Assembly: GCA_963732355.1 (NCBI GenBank)
Contig: CAVSZD010000011.1
Span: forward strand, 124,001-188,000
Length of the DNA: 64,000 nucleotides
Direction: 5' to 3'
Origin: JADKAV01 sp963732355
GTDB taxonomy: Bacteria; Actinomycetota; Actinomycetes; S36-B12; UBA10799
Under the pieces are notes generated by a model, which was not told the DNA's origin, did no database searches, and saw only the letters and a list, made by a program, of their open reading frames with translations. Positions 38,107 through 46,638 of the stretch are shown piece after piece (the stretch's first letter is position 1; each line of letters starts with the position of its first letter). A program made the position numbers and the translations under genes.

Positions 38107-38172
38107 TTAGAGGTTGTGCTGTTCGTTAGCGAAACAACGCGTGGATTCGCTAACCAGGACCACAACCTCTAA
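38107..38172. repeat. Intergenic palindrome family 1, copy D (66 bp)
   Basis: The left arm TTAGAGGTTGTGCTGTTCGT and the right arm ending CCAGGACCACAACCTCTAA pair with several central mismatches. The 20-nt loop has the orientation of copy A. The imperfect arms distinguish D and E from the perfect copy B. Confidence 0.95.
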
Positions 38173-38257
38173 CCAACGCACCTGCGGGCCCGCCTGGCCA
38201 ACCAACCCACCCAGGGGCCGGCTTGCCCCAGGCAGCGCCGCCCCGACAGCGTCCTCG

Positions 38258-38323
38258 TTAGAGGTTGTGCTGTTCGTTAGCGAAACAACGCGTGGATTCG
38301 CTAACCAGGACCACAACCTCTAA
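38258..38323. repeat. Intergenic palindrome family 1, copy E (66 bp)
   Basis: This is identical to copy D over its full 66 bp, including the arm mismatches, as expected from the 151-bp-period duplication. It ends 40 bp before the true stop of the acyl-CoA mutase reading frame. Confidence 0.95.
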
Positions 38324-38363
38324 CCAACGCACCTGCGGGCCTCGCCTGGCCGGACGTTACGCA

Positions 38364-40032
38364 CTAGATCCGCGCCGGCTCGGTGTACTCGCCCCACTGC
38401 TCGCGCAGCACATCACAGATCTCACCCAGCGTCGCCTCACACCGAGCCGCTTCGATCATCACCGGGACCATGTTCTGGTCCCCCTCGGCGGCAACCCGCA
38501 GCGCCCGCAGAGCCTGCTCAACCGCCACCTCGGTCCCGCCCCGCCTTGCGCTGCCCCAGCAACGCCACCTGTGCCGCTTCCACCTCGTGACTCACCCGCA
38601 TGATTTCCAGGGGCGCTTCGATGGTCTCGGTGTGCCCGGTCACGCCGACCTGATGTTTGTCGCCCTTTTCCAACGAACGCTGGTAAGCGAAAGCGGAGTC
38701 CGCGATCTCCCCGGTGAACCAGCCGTCATCGATCCCGCGCAGCAGCCCCGACATGATCGTGCCGTCGCCGCCCATGTCCTCGATGCGCGCGAAGATCCGC
38801 TCAGCCTCCTGCTCGATCTTGTCAGTCAGAGCCTCGACGTACCAGGAGCCGCCCAAAGGGTCGGCAACATTGGCCACCCCGGTCTCCTCCATGATCACCT
38901 GCTGGGTGCGCAAGGCGATCTCCGCAGCCTTCTCGCTGGGCAGTGCCAGCACCTCGTCCAGCGCATTGGTGTGCAGGGAGTTCGTCCCACCCAGCACCGC
39001 GCTCAACGCCTCGATCGCGGTGCGCACCACGTTGTTGTCCGGCTGCTGCGCGGTCAAGGAGACCCCGGCGGTCTGGGTGTGGAACCGCAGCCACTGCGCG
39101 CGCTCGGTCGTGGCGCCGTAGCGGTCGCGCAACCAACGCGCCCAGATCCGCCGCGCTGCCCGGAACTTCGCGATCTCCTCGAAGAAGTCCAGATGGGCGT
39201 CGAAGAAGAAGCTCAGCCCGGGGGCGAACCGGTCGACGTCCAAGCCCCGGCTCATGCCCAGTTCCACGTACCCGAACCCGTCCGCCAGAGTGAAAGCCAG
39301 CTCCTGCGCGGCCGTCGCGCCGGCCTCCCGGATGTGGTAACCCGAAACGCTCAGCGGCTTGTACCGGGGCATATGCGCGTCCGTGTACTCCATCAGGTCG
39401 CCGATCAGACGCAGATGCGGCTCGGGGCCGAAGATCCACTCCTTCTGCGCGATGTACTCCTTGAAGATGTCGGTCTGCAAGGTCCCGTCCAGCTGCCCGG
39501 GTGCGAACCCCTGCCGTTCGGCGGCCACCAGGTACATGCAGAAGATCGGCACCGCGGGTCCGGAAATCGTCATCGAGGTGGTCGTCTCACCCAGCGGAAT
39601 CCCCGAGAACAACACATCCATGTCCGCGGCCGAATCGATTGCGACCCCACAGTGCCCGACTTCGCCGAGAGCCCGGTCGTCGTCGGAGTCGCGGCCCATG
39701 AGTGTGGGCATGTCGAAGGCCACACTCAAACCGCCCCCGCCGGCGGCCAGCAGCATCTTGTACCGGGCGTTGGTCTGCTCGGCGTTGCCGAAACCCGCGA
39801 ACTGCCTGATGGTCCAAGGCCGGCCGCGGTAGCCGGTGGCGTACAAACCGCGGGTGAAGGGGAACTCCCCGGGCCAGCCGACGGACTCGAACCCCGGCGT
39901 CGGCGCGGTCGGACCGTAGACCGGATCGACCTCAACCCCGCTCAAGGTCGTGAAGTCGGCGGCCCGTTTCTTGGCTTGCGCGTAGCGCTGCTCCCAGCGG
40001 CGGCGGCCCTCTTCGATCTGGTCGGCGTCCAT
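38364..40032 (-). pseudogene. Acyl-CoA mutase large subunit (methylmalonyl-CoA mutase family), frameshifted near 38540
   Basis: This is the substrate-binding subunit of a B12-dependent acyl-CoA mutase (MCM/ICM/HCM group), about 555 residues without a fused B12-binding domain. Marks include RPWTIRQFAGFGNAEQTN, GGGGLSVAFDMPTLMGRDS, VSGYHIREAGATA and FHTQTAGVSLTAQQP. From ATG 40032 the frame is good until LLGQRKAG, then hits an early stop at 38518. Shifting by one base restores the expected family C-terminus (GTEVAVEQALRALRVAAEG ... GEICDVLREQWGEY) to a TAG at 38366-38364. The site is a G-rich run (GCGGGGCGGGACC), consistent with one extra base. It is either a sequencing error or a fresh mutation. 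No small B12-binding subunit is nearby. Confidence 0.9.
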
Positions 40033-40096
40033 GCCAGTGAGTCTACGCAGCGCGGATGGACACAGGCGCCGAACGACCGCGTGAGAGACTGACCGA

Positions 40097-41715
40097 ATGG
40101 GAAGCAGGATCTGGTGGTCGCTGGTCGCAGCCGCGATGGCTGCCGTCCTGGCCGTGACCGGGCCCTCCCTGGCCGCCGGGCCGCCGCCCGTGGACCCGCC
40201 CACCGCCTCACCTGAGCCGACCCAGACCCCCACTCCCGAACCCACCGGACCGACCGAAGGCCTCGAGGTCGTCTTCAACTACCCGATCCCCGGGACCCCG
40301 GATCTGTCGATCAGCGACGCCCTGGTGAAACTGATCGACGAGACCCCGGCACAGGCATCGATCTCGATGTCGTACTTCGTGATGCAGACCAACCACCCGG
40401 CCCTCGACGCACTCCTGCAGGCCTACGGCCGCGGGGTCAATGTGCGCGTCGTGCTCGACAGCGGCGACGGGCAGAAGCCCAAGAAGAACGCCGCCATCGA
40501 CGCTGCCTACGCCCGGCTGGCCGAGACCCTGGGAAGCGCCGGGGACTCCTTCGCCGATCAGTGCAACCGGTCGTGCATCACAGATGCCCCCGACAGCATC
40601 AACCACAACAAGTTCGCGACGTTCTCCCGACCGGTGCCGCTCAGGACGTGGTCTTCCAAAGCACCGGCAACCTGCGCCCGGACGGCAGCGGCGACAGCGC
40701 CTACAACGCCGCGGTCATCATCCGCGGCGACCAGCCCACCTACGACCAGTACGTCGGCTACTTCGACGACCTCTACAACGAACTGCGGGTGGAGAACAAC
40801 AACTACGCCGGCTACCGCGGACCGGTGACCTCAGGTCCGGTGACCGCCCACTTCTTCCCCCGCACCGACAAGACCGACACGGTCGCCGCTGCCCTGCGCT
40901 CGGCCGACTGCGCAGCCCAGCCGACCACGGTCCGGGTGATGGCCGCGTTCTTCTCACGCAAGCCGGTGCGCGATGCTCTACGCGACATGGCCTTCGCCGG
41001 CTGCAACGTCCAGGTGCTCGCCCGGCAGGACACCATCTCCGCGGCCTTCTGCGAATCGCTGGAACCGGAACGGGTGAACGTGCGGATCGCACCGGCCCCG
41101 ACCAAGGACCGCGTGACGATTCACGCCAAGTACATCCTGATCGACGGCTCCTACAGCGGCGGGCTCAACCAGCGGATCACCTGGATGGGCAGCCACAACT
41201 TCACGGCGAACGCACTGCGCCGCAACGACGAGACGTTCGTGCAGTTCACTGACAACGCGGTGGCGGACTCCTTCTCGGGTAACTGGGATCGCCTCTGGAA
41301 CGACCCGGCCATGAGCCCCGGCTGCTCGCGTGCCGGCGCCGAGGACAACGCATCTGTCGAGAAGAGCGGTGACACCGAGGTCACGAAGATCCCGCGCCGC
41401 TCGCAGACCGTGAAGCGCGCTCTGCCCGGCAAGTTGCGCAGCCAGCAGCCGATCCGCCCACCGCTGACCGTGCAGGGGCGCCGGCTGATCACCGTGGCCC
41501 AGTGCAAGCAGGTCGGGACCGACCAGAACCTGCGCAAGCAATACCGGTGCCGCGTCGTGAAGCGCAAGGGAATTGCCCACGTGATCATGCGCTCGGACAA
41601 ACCGATGCGGGTGCGCATCGTGCAGCGCGCGCGGGGTACGAAACGACTGCTGCCGTTCGAACGCGCCGCGTCCTACCGGTACTACCCGAAGCGGGCCGCT
41701 GCGATTCGGTTGTAG
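40097..41715 (+). pseudogene. Secreted phospholipase-D-like protein, frameshifted near 40627
   Basis: The N-terminus is a signal peptide (residues 1-27, cleavage after SLAA) followed by a Pro/Thr linker. The first HKD-type motif is INHNKFATFS and the second IHAKYILIDGSYSGG, with the neighbouring WMGSHNFTANALRRNDE typical of PLD-family enzymes. The frame from ATG 40097 is right up to the first HKD motif, then breaks in a CCC run at about 40626-40628. The homologous sequence continues one frame over to the stop at 41715 (total one base short of a multiple of three). The C-terminal 110 residues are basic and may bind the cell wall. Its stop is 2 bp from the convergent secretion operon. Confidence 0.85.
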
Positions 41716-41717
41716 CG

Positions 41718-43005
41718 CTAACGGGGGTCGGTGTCATACAGGGTCGCCTCGGTCGGGGTCAGACCCATAGCAACGGGCAGTCCCGGGCCATGGCCGGTCT
41801 TGATCAGGTACTTGCCTCTGCCTGGATGTCGCCGCCCCGGACGCCAGCCTTGCGGACTGGCCCAACCACTCACAAGGGCGATTTCAGCGCGGCTCATCGG
41901 CACCACCTGCGCGACCGCTTCGAGTTCACGGCGCGGCAGCCCGGACAGCACCACGATCGCACTTCGTTCGACGAACCCCCTGGCTTTGGCCACGTCCTCT
42001 TGGTTCGGCAGGGCTTCGAGGTCCCGCATCGAATGAGTAATCATGAGGCTCGCGATCCCCCGACTGCGGTTCATCCGCGTAAGCGCGTCCGCATCGTCGA
42101 CCAGACCCGGCCCGCCGCGCAGCGCGCGCCACAGTTCATCCATCACCAGCAGAGATCTGCCGGGGGTCTGGGCCACAGCAGCTTGCCCCCAGTGCCACCC
42201 AGTCAGCATCGTGGCGGCAAGCAGCGCCTCATCGGCAACCGCACTCAGATCGACCGCCACAGCCTGAGCAGCAGGATCAAGGACCACGCTGTTCGGCCCG
42301 TCGAAGACGCCCCTCAAAGGGCCATCGCAAAGTAGCGCCAGAGTCCACCGCAGTTCCCTCGTCAGGGCGTCGTACAAGTCACCACTGGCCACATCCGCGG
42401 CACGCAACATCTCTTCGGTCGGGCGCTTCAACAAGCCCAGGAGATCGGGCAGAACGGGCTCAGCACCGACCGTTGGAGAGGACATCCACCCCGGAGGCGA
42501 GCACTACTTGTTCCGCGTTATTGAGGGGGGCTTGCCGGGCAACGGTGCACAGCGCCTGCAACAGCGACAGCGTGCGCGAGCGGGCCTGCGGGCCCACACT
42601 TTCGCCGCCGATGGCCAGCGGGTTGAGTCGGTCCAGACCCGGACCCAGCCTGATCACTTGTCCACCGATGCTTCGCACCAGATCGGCGTACTCCCCCTTC
42701 GGATCTGCGGCAACCACAGGCCGGACACCGCGTGCCACCAGCCCCACGATTTGCCTCTTTGCGAAAGCAGACTTCCCGGTGCCAGGCTGCCCGAGCTGAA
42801 ACATGCCGGTGTTGGTCACGATCCCCTGAGCCAACCAGGCGAACGGGTCCAGACCTACCGGCTCCCCCCACATCAGGTGCCGACCCACCGGCACCCCGGA
42901 AACGGGAGCACCCGCCCCCGCCACGAACGGGAAGAAACCGCTGGCGGTGGCCGTACTCGCCGTGAACCGCGGCGATGGGCGTACCCACGCGGAGCCTCTG
43001 CCCAT
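41718..43005 (-). pseudogene. VirB4/TraC-like conjugation ATPase, frameshifted near 42475
   Basis: Two overlapping frames together encode one P-loop ATPase of about 428 residues. The first part, starting at ATG 43005 directly after the SCO6880-like gene, carries Walker A (QLGQPGTGKSAFAKR) and a VVAADPKGEYADLVR strand. The second, from about 42485 on, carries Walker B (RSLLVMDELWRAL) and an ITHSMRDLEALPN sensor region. Neither half could work alone. The total length is one base over a multiple of three, and skipping one base near 42475 joins VLASGVDVL to PTVGAEPVLPDLLG. It is the last gene of a type-IV-secretion-like operon. Confidence 0.85.
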
Positions 43006-43007
43006 CT

Positions 43008-44378
43008 TTAGAAGGACCGGCCAGGAACGTAACCGAGACCGATCGTGGCCGCGAATCCGGACGCTTGGGAGCCGTAATTGCGCCGCAGTCGAAGGCGCAT
43101 CTGCCCAGCTCGGTTCTCCAGATCTGTGGCGCACCGGCGCAACTCATCGGCCGTGTGAGCCGTGATCACGGCATACAGGCTCACATCGACAACGCCAGCA
43201 CCGGTCGCCTCGTCGTCGGCTGTTGCCTGCGCACGGTCCAGATCCACACGATCCCTGGCCGTTTCGTCACGACCGAGCCGGCGCCGGTACTGGGATCTGA
43301 ACCGTGCTGCCTGTGACTGCCGCTCTACGTCTCGCGCAGTCTGGGGGGCTGGAACCGGCTCGTAGACAATGCAGATGCGCTTGTGGTAGCTCGAGGCACC
43401 AAGCAGACGCGCAAGGGCCTGGACGGGAATGCGCTCATCAGGAGGCTCGTCCCAGCAATACGCGCCCGAGACCCAGTCCTCGTGCTGATAGCAGTCCCAG
43501 TGCTCCACGACTGCCGTCGGACGCGCGTCGGTCCAGGCATCCGAGCCAGAAGTGACAGCCGGGTCGAAGACCGAACGGGTCCACTGGACCATTCGAGCCA
43601 TGTCCAAGACGGGGTGCACAATCACAGCACAGGCGGCCAAGGACTTGCCCAGGACATCGACGGTGTCAAGCAGCCCACTAGCAGCGTCCTGAACGCTGTT
43701 CCTGCCCCGGATGCGGACAGTGACGCTGACCACGGTCCGCGAGCCCGTGTAGGTCCCGTCCGCATCGCCCAGTTCGCGGCAGACCGATGCCACAACTGTT
43801 TCTTCCATGCCGACTGCTGGCGGGGCGTGAGCCAATGGCCCAGATGCCACAACCACCGCCACATGGGCCAAGTCCGGCAGGTAGCCGAGCTGGGTCAGCC
43901 AATCACGCCAACTGCCCGCCCGCTGTTCCATCTCATGGTCGTCGACGAGTTCGGCCCCTGCCGGATCCACGGGAAACACCGCCGTGAGGGTTGACCGGCT
44001 ACGGTCCCAGGCCAGCGCAACACTCTTCCCATCGACTGCTTGGCACTCGAGCATGCGAATGCCGCTGAGCACCCCCGGCAAACCTGGCTGACGCAACCCA
44101 TCGTGGTGGGTCCAGCCTCGGCGCTTTGCCACAGGCCACATCACGCGCCTGCCGAGAGCGGCGACCAGTGGCTCGCCACGGACCCGCAATGCGACCAAGG
44201 CACCTGCGACTGCCAGCGGGATCCCCATCACGACCAGCAGGGAGGGATTGACCGCAGCCATGGCCAGCAGGATGACCACCGCGACGAGAGCCACTGATGT
44301 CTGCGTTCCACCGAGGCCCGCGAGACCAAAGCCCCTGCGCTCACGCCACCCCCCGTAGGTCCGGGTCGGAGTGGTCAT
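43008..44378 (-). CDS. SCO6880-family type IV secretion-associated membrane protein
   Basis: This is a 456-residue protein with two N-terminal hydrophobic helices (SVALVAVVILLAMAAV and SLLVVMGIPLAVAGALVAL) followed by a large cytosolic domain, the layout of the SCO6880 family encoded next to VirB4-like ATPases in actinobacterial conjugation loci. ATG 44378 (MTTPTRTYGGWRERRGFGLA) is the family N-terminus; the frame extends upstream but there overlaps the membrane-protein gene. It overlaps the upstream gene by 4 nt and stops 2 bp before the ATPase start. The role is inferred from family and context: an inner-membrane/ATPase-docking component. Confidence 0.85.
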   Translation of the reverse strand: MTTPTRTYGGWRERRGFGLAGLGGTQTSVALVAVVILLAMAAVNPSLLVVMGIPLAVAGALVALRVRGEPLVAALGRRVMWPVAKRRGWTHHDGLRQPGLPGVLSGIRMLECQAVDGKSVALAWDRSRSTLTAVFPVDPAGAELVDDHEMEQRAGSWRDWLTQLGYLPDLAHVAVVVASGPLAHAPPAVGMEETVVASVCRELGDADGTYTGSRTVVSVTVRIRGRNSVQDAASGLLDTVDVLGKSLAACAVIVHPVLDMARMVQWTRSVFDPAVTSGSDAWTDARPTAVVEHWDCYQHEDWVSGAYCWDEPPDERIPVQALARLLGASSYHKRICIVYEPVPAPQTARDVERQSQAARFRSQYRRRLGRDETARDRVDLDRAQATADDEATGAGVVDVSLYAVITAHTADELRRCATDLENRAGQMRLRLRRNYGSQASGFAATIGLGYVPGRSF

Positions 44379-45109
44379 GGCTTGACCGCTGCCTGCAGCA
44401 GGCGGCCCAGGATCGGCACCATCGCGGCCGCCAGGATGAACATCAGGGCCGCAGCCAGCAGCACGACAAGCGGATCCTTCTCCGCAGTGATGAGGTTGTG
44501 GCCAACCCGGTAGACCACCGCGTTTACGGGTTTCGCAAGCACCACCGCGACCAGCCACGCGAGAAGAGCACGCCAGAGCCCGATGGGCAGGGCCGCAGCC
44601 GCAGGCATGAGAAAAGCCACCACGATCACGATCACCACGCGAGCCAGGCAGACCGCGGTGAACCCCAAACAGCCACCGATCCCGACGATGCACAGGGTGC
44701 TCGCCAACAACGGATCTACCTGAGGTATGGCCGCTGCAAGTGCCTGGCCCACAGCAGGGGCAGCCGTTCTTCGACCTATCAGCCATCGGGCTAGGGCATC
44801 CGACATCGCCCAAGCCGCGGCCACAAGCAACCAGCCGGCCGTCAGTGCCAGCAGGGTTCGGGCCGCGCCGGCCATCACATCTGCCACCGGCTCACCTCTG
44901 CGCTTGAGCGCGACTTGTAACCCCGCGATCACAAGGGTCACAGCGAGTACGCAGAATGCCAACCATCTGCTCACGGGACGCACCTGCGCAACCTCGCGGC
45001 CCACCATCGCCCACCCCGGATCTTCGCCACCAACCCACCAGCCGAGCACCCAGTCGACAAGCGTCACAAAGGAGGCATCCAGTGCACCGGGTGGGTTTGG
45101 CGACGTCAT
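44375..45109 (-). CDS. Polytopic membrane protein of the secretion operon (TrbL/VirB6-like position)
   Basis: This is a 244-residue protein with about six hydrophobic helices (for example WLAFCVLAVTLVIAGLQVAL, TLLALTAGWLLVAAAWAM, VVIVIVVAFLMPAAAALPIG). Size, topology and gene order suggest the channel-forming TrbL/VirB6 equivalent of a Gram-positive type IV secretion system; no diagnostic motif is visible, so this is inference. ATG 45109 overlaps the preceding stop by one base; a GTG one codon earlier is possible. The stop overlaps the SCO6880-like start (ATGA). Confidence 0.75.
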   Translation of the reverse strand: MTSPNPPGALDASFVTLVDWVLGWWVGGEDPGWAMVGREVAQVRPVSRWLAFCVLAVTLVIAGLQVALKRRGEPVADVMAGAARTLLALTAGWLLVAAAWAMSDALARWLIGRRTAAPAVGQALAAAIPQVDPLLASTLCIVGIGGCLGFTAVCLARVVIVIVVAFLMPAAAALPIGLWRALLAWLVAVVLAKPVNAVVYRVGHNLITAEKDPLVVLLAAALMFILAAAMVPILGRLLQAAVKP

Positions 45110-45390
45110 CACATGAACAGGTTCACGAGAGGCACGGCAAGCGCAACGGTTGATAGCCCGCCGATCACCCAGGGGATCCCGGCCGCCCCGTCAGCCGCCG
45201 CGTTCGACCGGTGTCGACGTCCGAGGCTCATCATCACCCCAGCGGCCACTAGACCGACCGCACCCGCGGCAAAGGCTGCCCACTTGGCCAGGCTCATGAT
45301 CTTGGACCACTGCGCGGTCACTTCGGCAGGTGCTGCCGGCGCCGGATTGGTCAGGTCTGCCAGCACCGACATAAGCACTTGAACACTCAT
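45109..45390 (-). CDS. Small pilin-like membrane protein (VirB2/TrbC-like position)
   Basis: This is a 93-residue protein with two hydrophobic helices (WAAFAAGAVGLVAAGVMMSL and IPWVIGGLSTVALAVPLVNL) separated by a short basic loop, the layout of TrbC/VirB2-type pilins or their actinobacterial counterparts. A good AAGGAGG precedes the ATG at 45390. It is the first gene of the four-gene secretion-like operon. The identity rests on topology and context. Confidence 0.7.
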   Translation of the reverse strand: MSVQVLMSVLADLTNPAPAAPAEVTAQWSKIMSLAKWAAFAAGAVGLVAAGVMMSLGRRHRSNAAADGAAGIPWVIGGLSTVALAVPLVNLFM

Positions 45391-45521
45391 CAGCGGCCTC
45401 CTTCGTCCACTCTGACGCTGCCATGGTTCTCAAATGCGCGAGCCGACCAAGGTGTGGACATGTGGACAACTGGCTCCAGAGGTCCCGAAGTCATGCACAG
45501 TCGGCTCATGGACACCACCCG

Positions 45522-46106
45522 ATGCCGCCTCGCGGACGCGCCACGCAGACAACCGGATCGTTGCGCTCTGGATCCACGACTCGCAGATGGAACCCGGCGC
45601 TGAAGTTCTTCAGCGGCCTGATCGGTTTGTTCACGATCGCCTGTGCAGCCGCCACACTCAGTTCCGCGCCCGCCCCTGCCATAGACTCCGACACCCTCTT
45701 CTTGCCAGCCTCCGGCGTTGATTCGCTTCTTCCAGCTGGTTACAGCAACCCCCGCGGCACGGAAGCTGCCGTGCGCTGGGCCCTCTCACAAGTGGGCGTC
45801 AACCGGGACAGCGGCTTCTGCCTGCGGTTCGTCGACTTGGCGTACGGCCGCACGTCCGGGCCAGCCTCGGCGCATCAGGTGTGGACAGGCTCGGACGATT
45901 CGCTGCACCACCGGACCGGCACCCCACCACGCGGTGCGGTCGTCGTGTGGTCCAGCACCATCGGCGGAGGTCACGGCCACATAGCGATCTCACTTGGGGA
46001 CGGCACCATGGTCTCCACCACATCCGGGGCTGTGTCGGTCTTGCCCATCGAGGGTTTCGCCGACTCGGCCTACCTGGGATGGATGCCGCCGTACTTCTAT
46101 GTGTGA
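45522..46106 (+). CDS. Secreted CHAP-like amidase/peptidase domain protein
   Basis: This is a secreted protein of about 194 residues from ATG 45522. A signal-peptide-like hydrophobic stretch (FFSGLIGLFTIACAAATL) follows a basic N-terminus. The mature domain has a catalytic-type Cys (SGFCLRFVDLAYG) and a His strand (GGGHGHIAISLGDG), the Cys-His pairing of CHAP/NlpC-P60 amidohydrolases. It is divergent from the secretion-like operon; such loci normally include a wall hydrolase that opens peptidoglycan, which fits. The start is uncertain: an earlier ATG at 45423 is in frame. Confidence 0.72.
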   Translation: MPPRGRATQTTGSLRSGSTTRRWNPALKFFSGLIGLFTIACAAATLSSAPAPAIDSDTLFLPASGVDSLLPAGYSNPRGTEAAVRWALSQVGVNRDSGFCLRFVDLAYGRTSGPASAHQVWTGSDDSLHHRTGTPPRGAVVVWSSTIGGGHGHIAISLGDGTMVSTTSGAVSVLPIEGFADSAYLGWMPPYFYV

Positions 46107-46141
46107 GGGCACTGAGCCGAACGAATGTCCGTCCTGAAACA

Positions 46142-46177
46142 TCACGGAAGCCGGACCCGAAGGCCCGGCTTCCGTGA
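46142..46177. terminator. Perfect 13-bp-stem hairpin between the CHAP-like gene and tRNA-Lys
   Basis: The arms TCACGGAAGCCGG and CCGGCTTCCGTGA flank a 10-nt loop. It lies 36 bp after the CHAP-like stop and 2 bp beyond the tRNA-Lys 3' end, so it can terminate both convergent transcripts. There is no T-tract. Confidence 0.75.
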
Positions 46178-46178
46178 G

Positions 46179-46254
46179 TGGTGCGCCGCCAGGGACTCGA
46201 ACCCCGAACCCGCTGGTTAAGAGCCAGCTGCTCTGCCAATTGAGCTAGCGGCGC
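46179..46254 (-). tRNA. tRNA-Lys (anticodon CTT)
   Basis: On the minus strand the cloverleaf folds with acceptor GCGCCGC/GCGGCGC, a D arm with TAGCTCAATTGGCAGAGCA, anticodon stem GCTGG/CCAGC around CTCTTAA (anticodon CTT), and T arm GGGTTCGAGTCCC. The 3' CCA is encoded (46179-46181). It reads AAG codons. It borders the secretion-like locus. Confidence 0.97.
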
Positions 46255-46329
46255 AACGTGCACGAGCATATCAGCCGATGCGTTTCTGGGCGCCCACGGG
46301 GAGCGGCCTTTCAGAAGCTCAAAGTGCCC

Positions 46330-46638
46330 TTAGAGATACAGGCCGGTCTCTTCGCGATCCACGTGTTCGGCGGCCACCGCATGCACGTCACGCTCGCGCA
46401 GAAGCACGTAACTGCTGCCCTGCAGTTCGACCACCGCGCGGTCCTCAGGCTCGTACAACACCCGGTCGCCGTTGGCCATATGACGCACGTTCGGGCCGGC
46501 TGCAACAACGGTGGCCCACGTCAGACGTTTGCCCACTGAGGCTGTTGCCGGGATCAGAATGCCGCCGGTGGACTGGCGCTCACCGTCGACCTCGGCGCTG
46601 ACCAGAACCCGGTCGTGGAGCAACTTGATGGGGACCAT
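46330..46638 (-). CDS. GroES-family co-chaperonin (solitary)
   Basis: This is a 102-residue protein of the Cpn10 fold: the N-terminal IKLLHDRVLV, the mobile-loop region STGGILIPA, a roof-like GPNVRHMANGDRVLY and a C-terminal strand VLLRERDVHAV. No groEL is nearby. In actinobacteria this solitary GroES-like protein occurs apart from the main groES-groEL operon, and its partner is unknown. ATG 46638 overlaps the upstream DUF3618 stop by one base (TGATG). Confidence 0.85.
   Translation of the reverse strand: MVPIKLLHDRVLVSAEVDGERQSTGGILIPATASVGKRLTWATVVAAGPNVRHMANGDRVLYEPEDRAVVELQGSSYVLLRERDVHAVAAEHVDREETGLYL

Larger units (their letters stand above)
38088..38351. repeat. Direct duplication (period 151 bp) carrying palindrome copies D and E
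   Basis: A block of about 112 bp beginning CGCCCCGACAGCGTCCTCG at 38088 is repeated at 38239, ending ...CTGCGGGCC(T)CGCCTGGCC. The two blocks differ by a single inserted T. Each contains one 66-bp palindrome. The near identity says the duplication is recent. It lies between the convergent tetR and acyl-CoA mutase genes. Confidence 0.95.

Noticed and set aside
38383..40092. Long plus-strand open frame (569 codons) opposite the acyl-CoA mutase
   Set aside because: It is the antisense shadow of a GC-rich gene; the minus strand has an unmistakable mutase sequence.
42440..42500. Programmed ribosomal frameshift in the VirB4-like ATPase
   Set aside because: No slippery heptamer or following pseudoknot is evident, and similar indels in unrelated nearby genes make error or decay more likely.
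43008..44813. SCO6880-like protein with a 145-residue cysteine-rich N-terminal extension
   Set aside because: That part overlaps the TrbL-like gene in another frame and is Gly/Arg/Cys noise; the family N-terminus starts at 44378.
41700..46260. Clear integrative conjugative element with attL/attR at tRNA-Lys
   Set aside because: I found no direct repeat of the tRNA 3' end at the other border and no integrase or relaxase, so element boundaries cannot be claimed.
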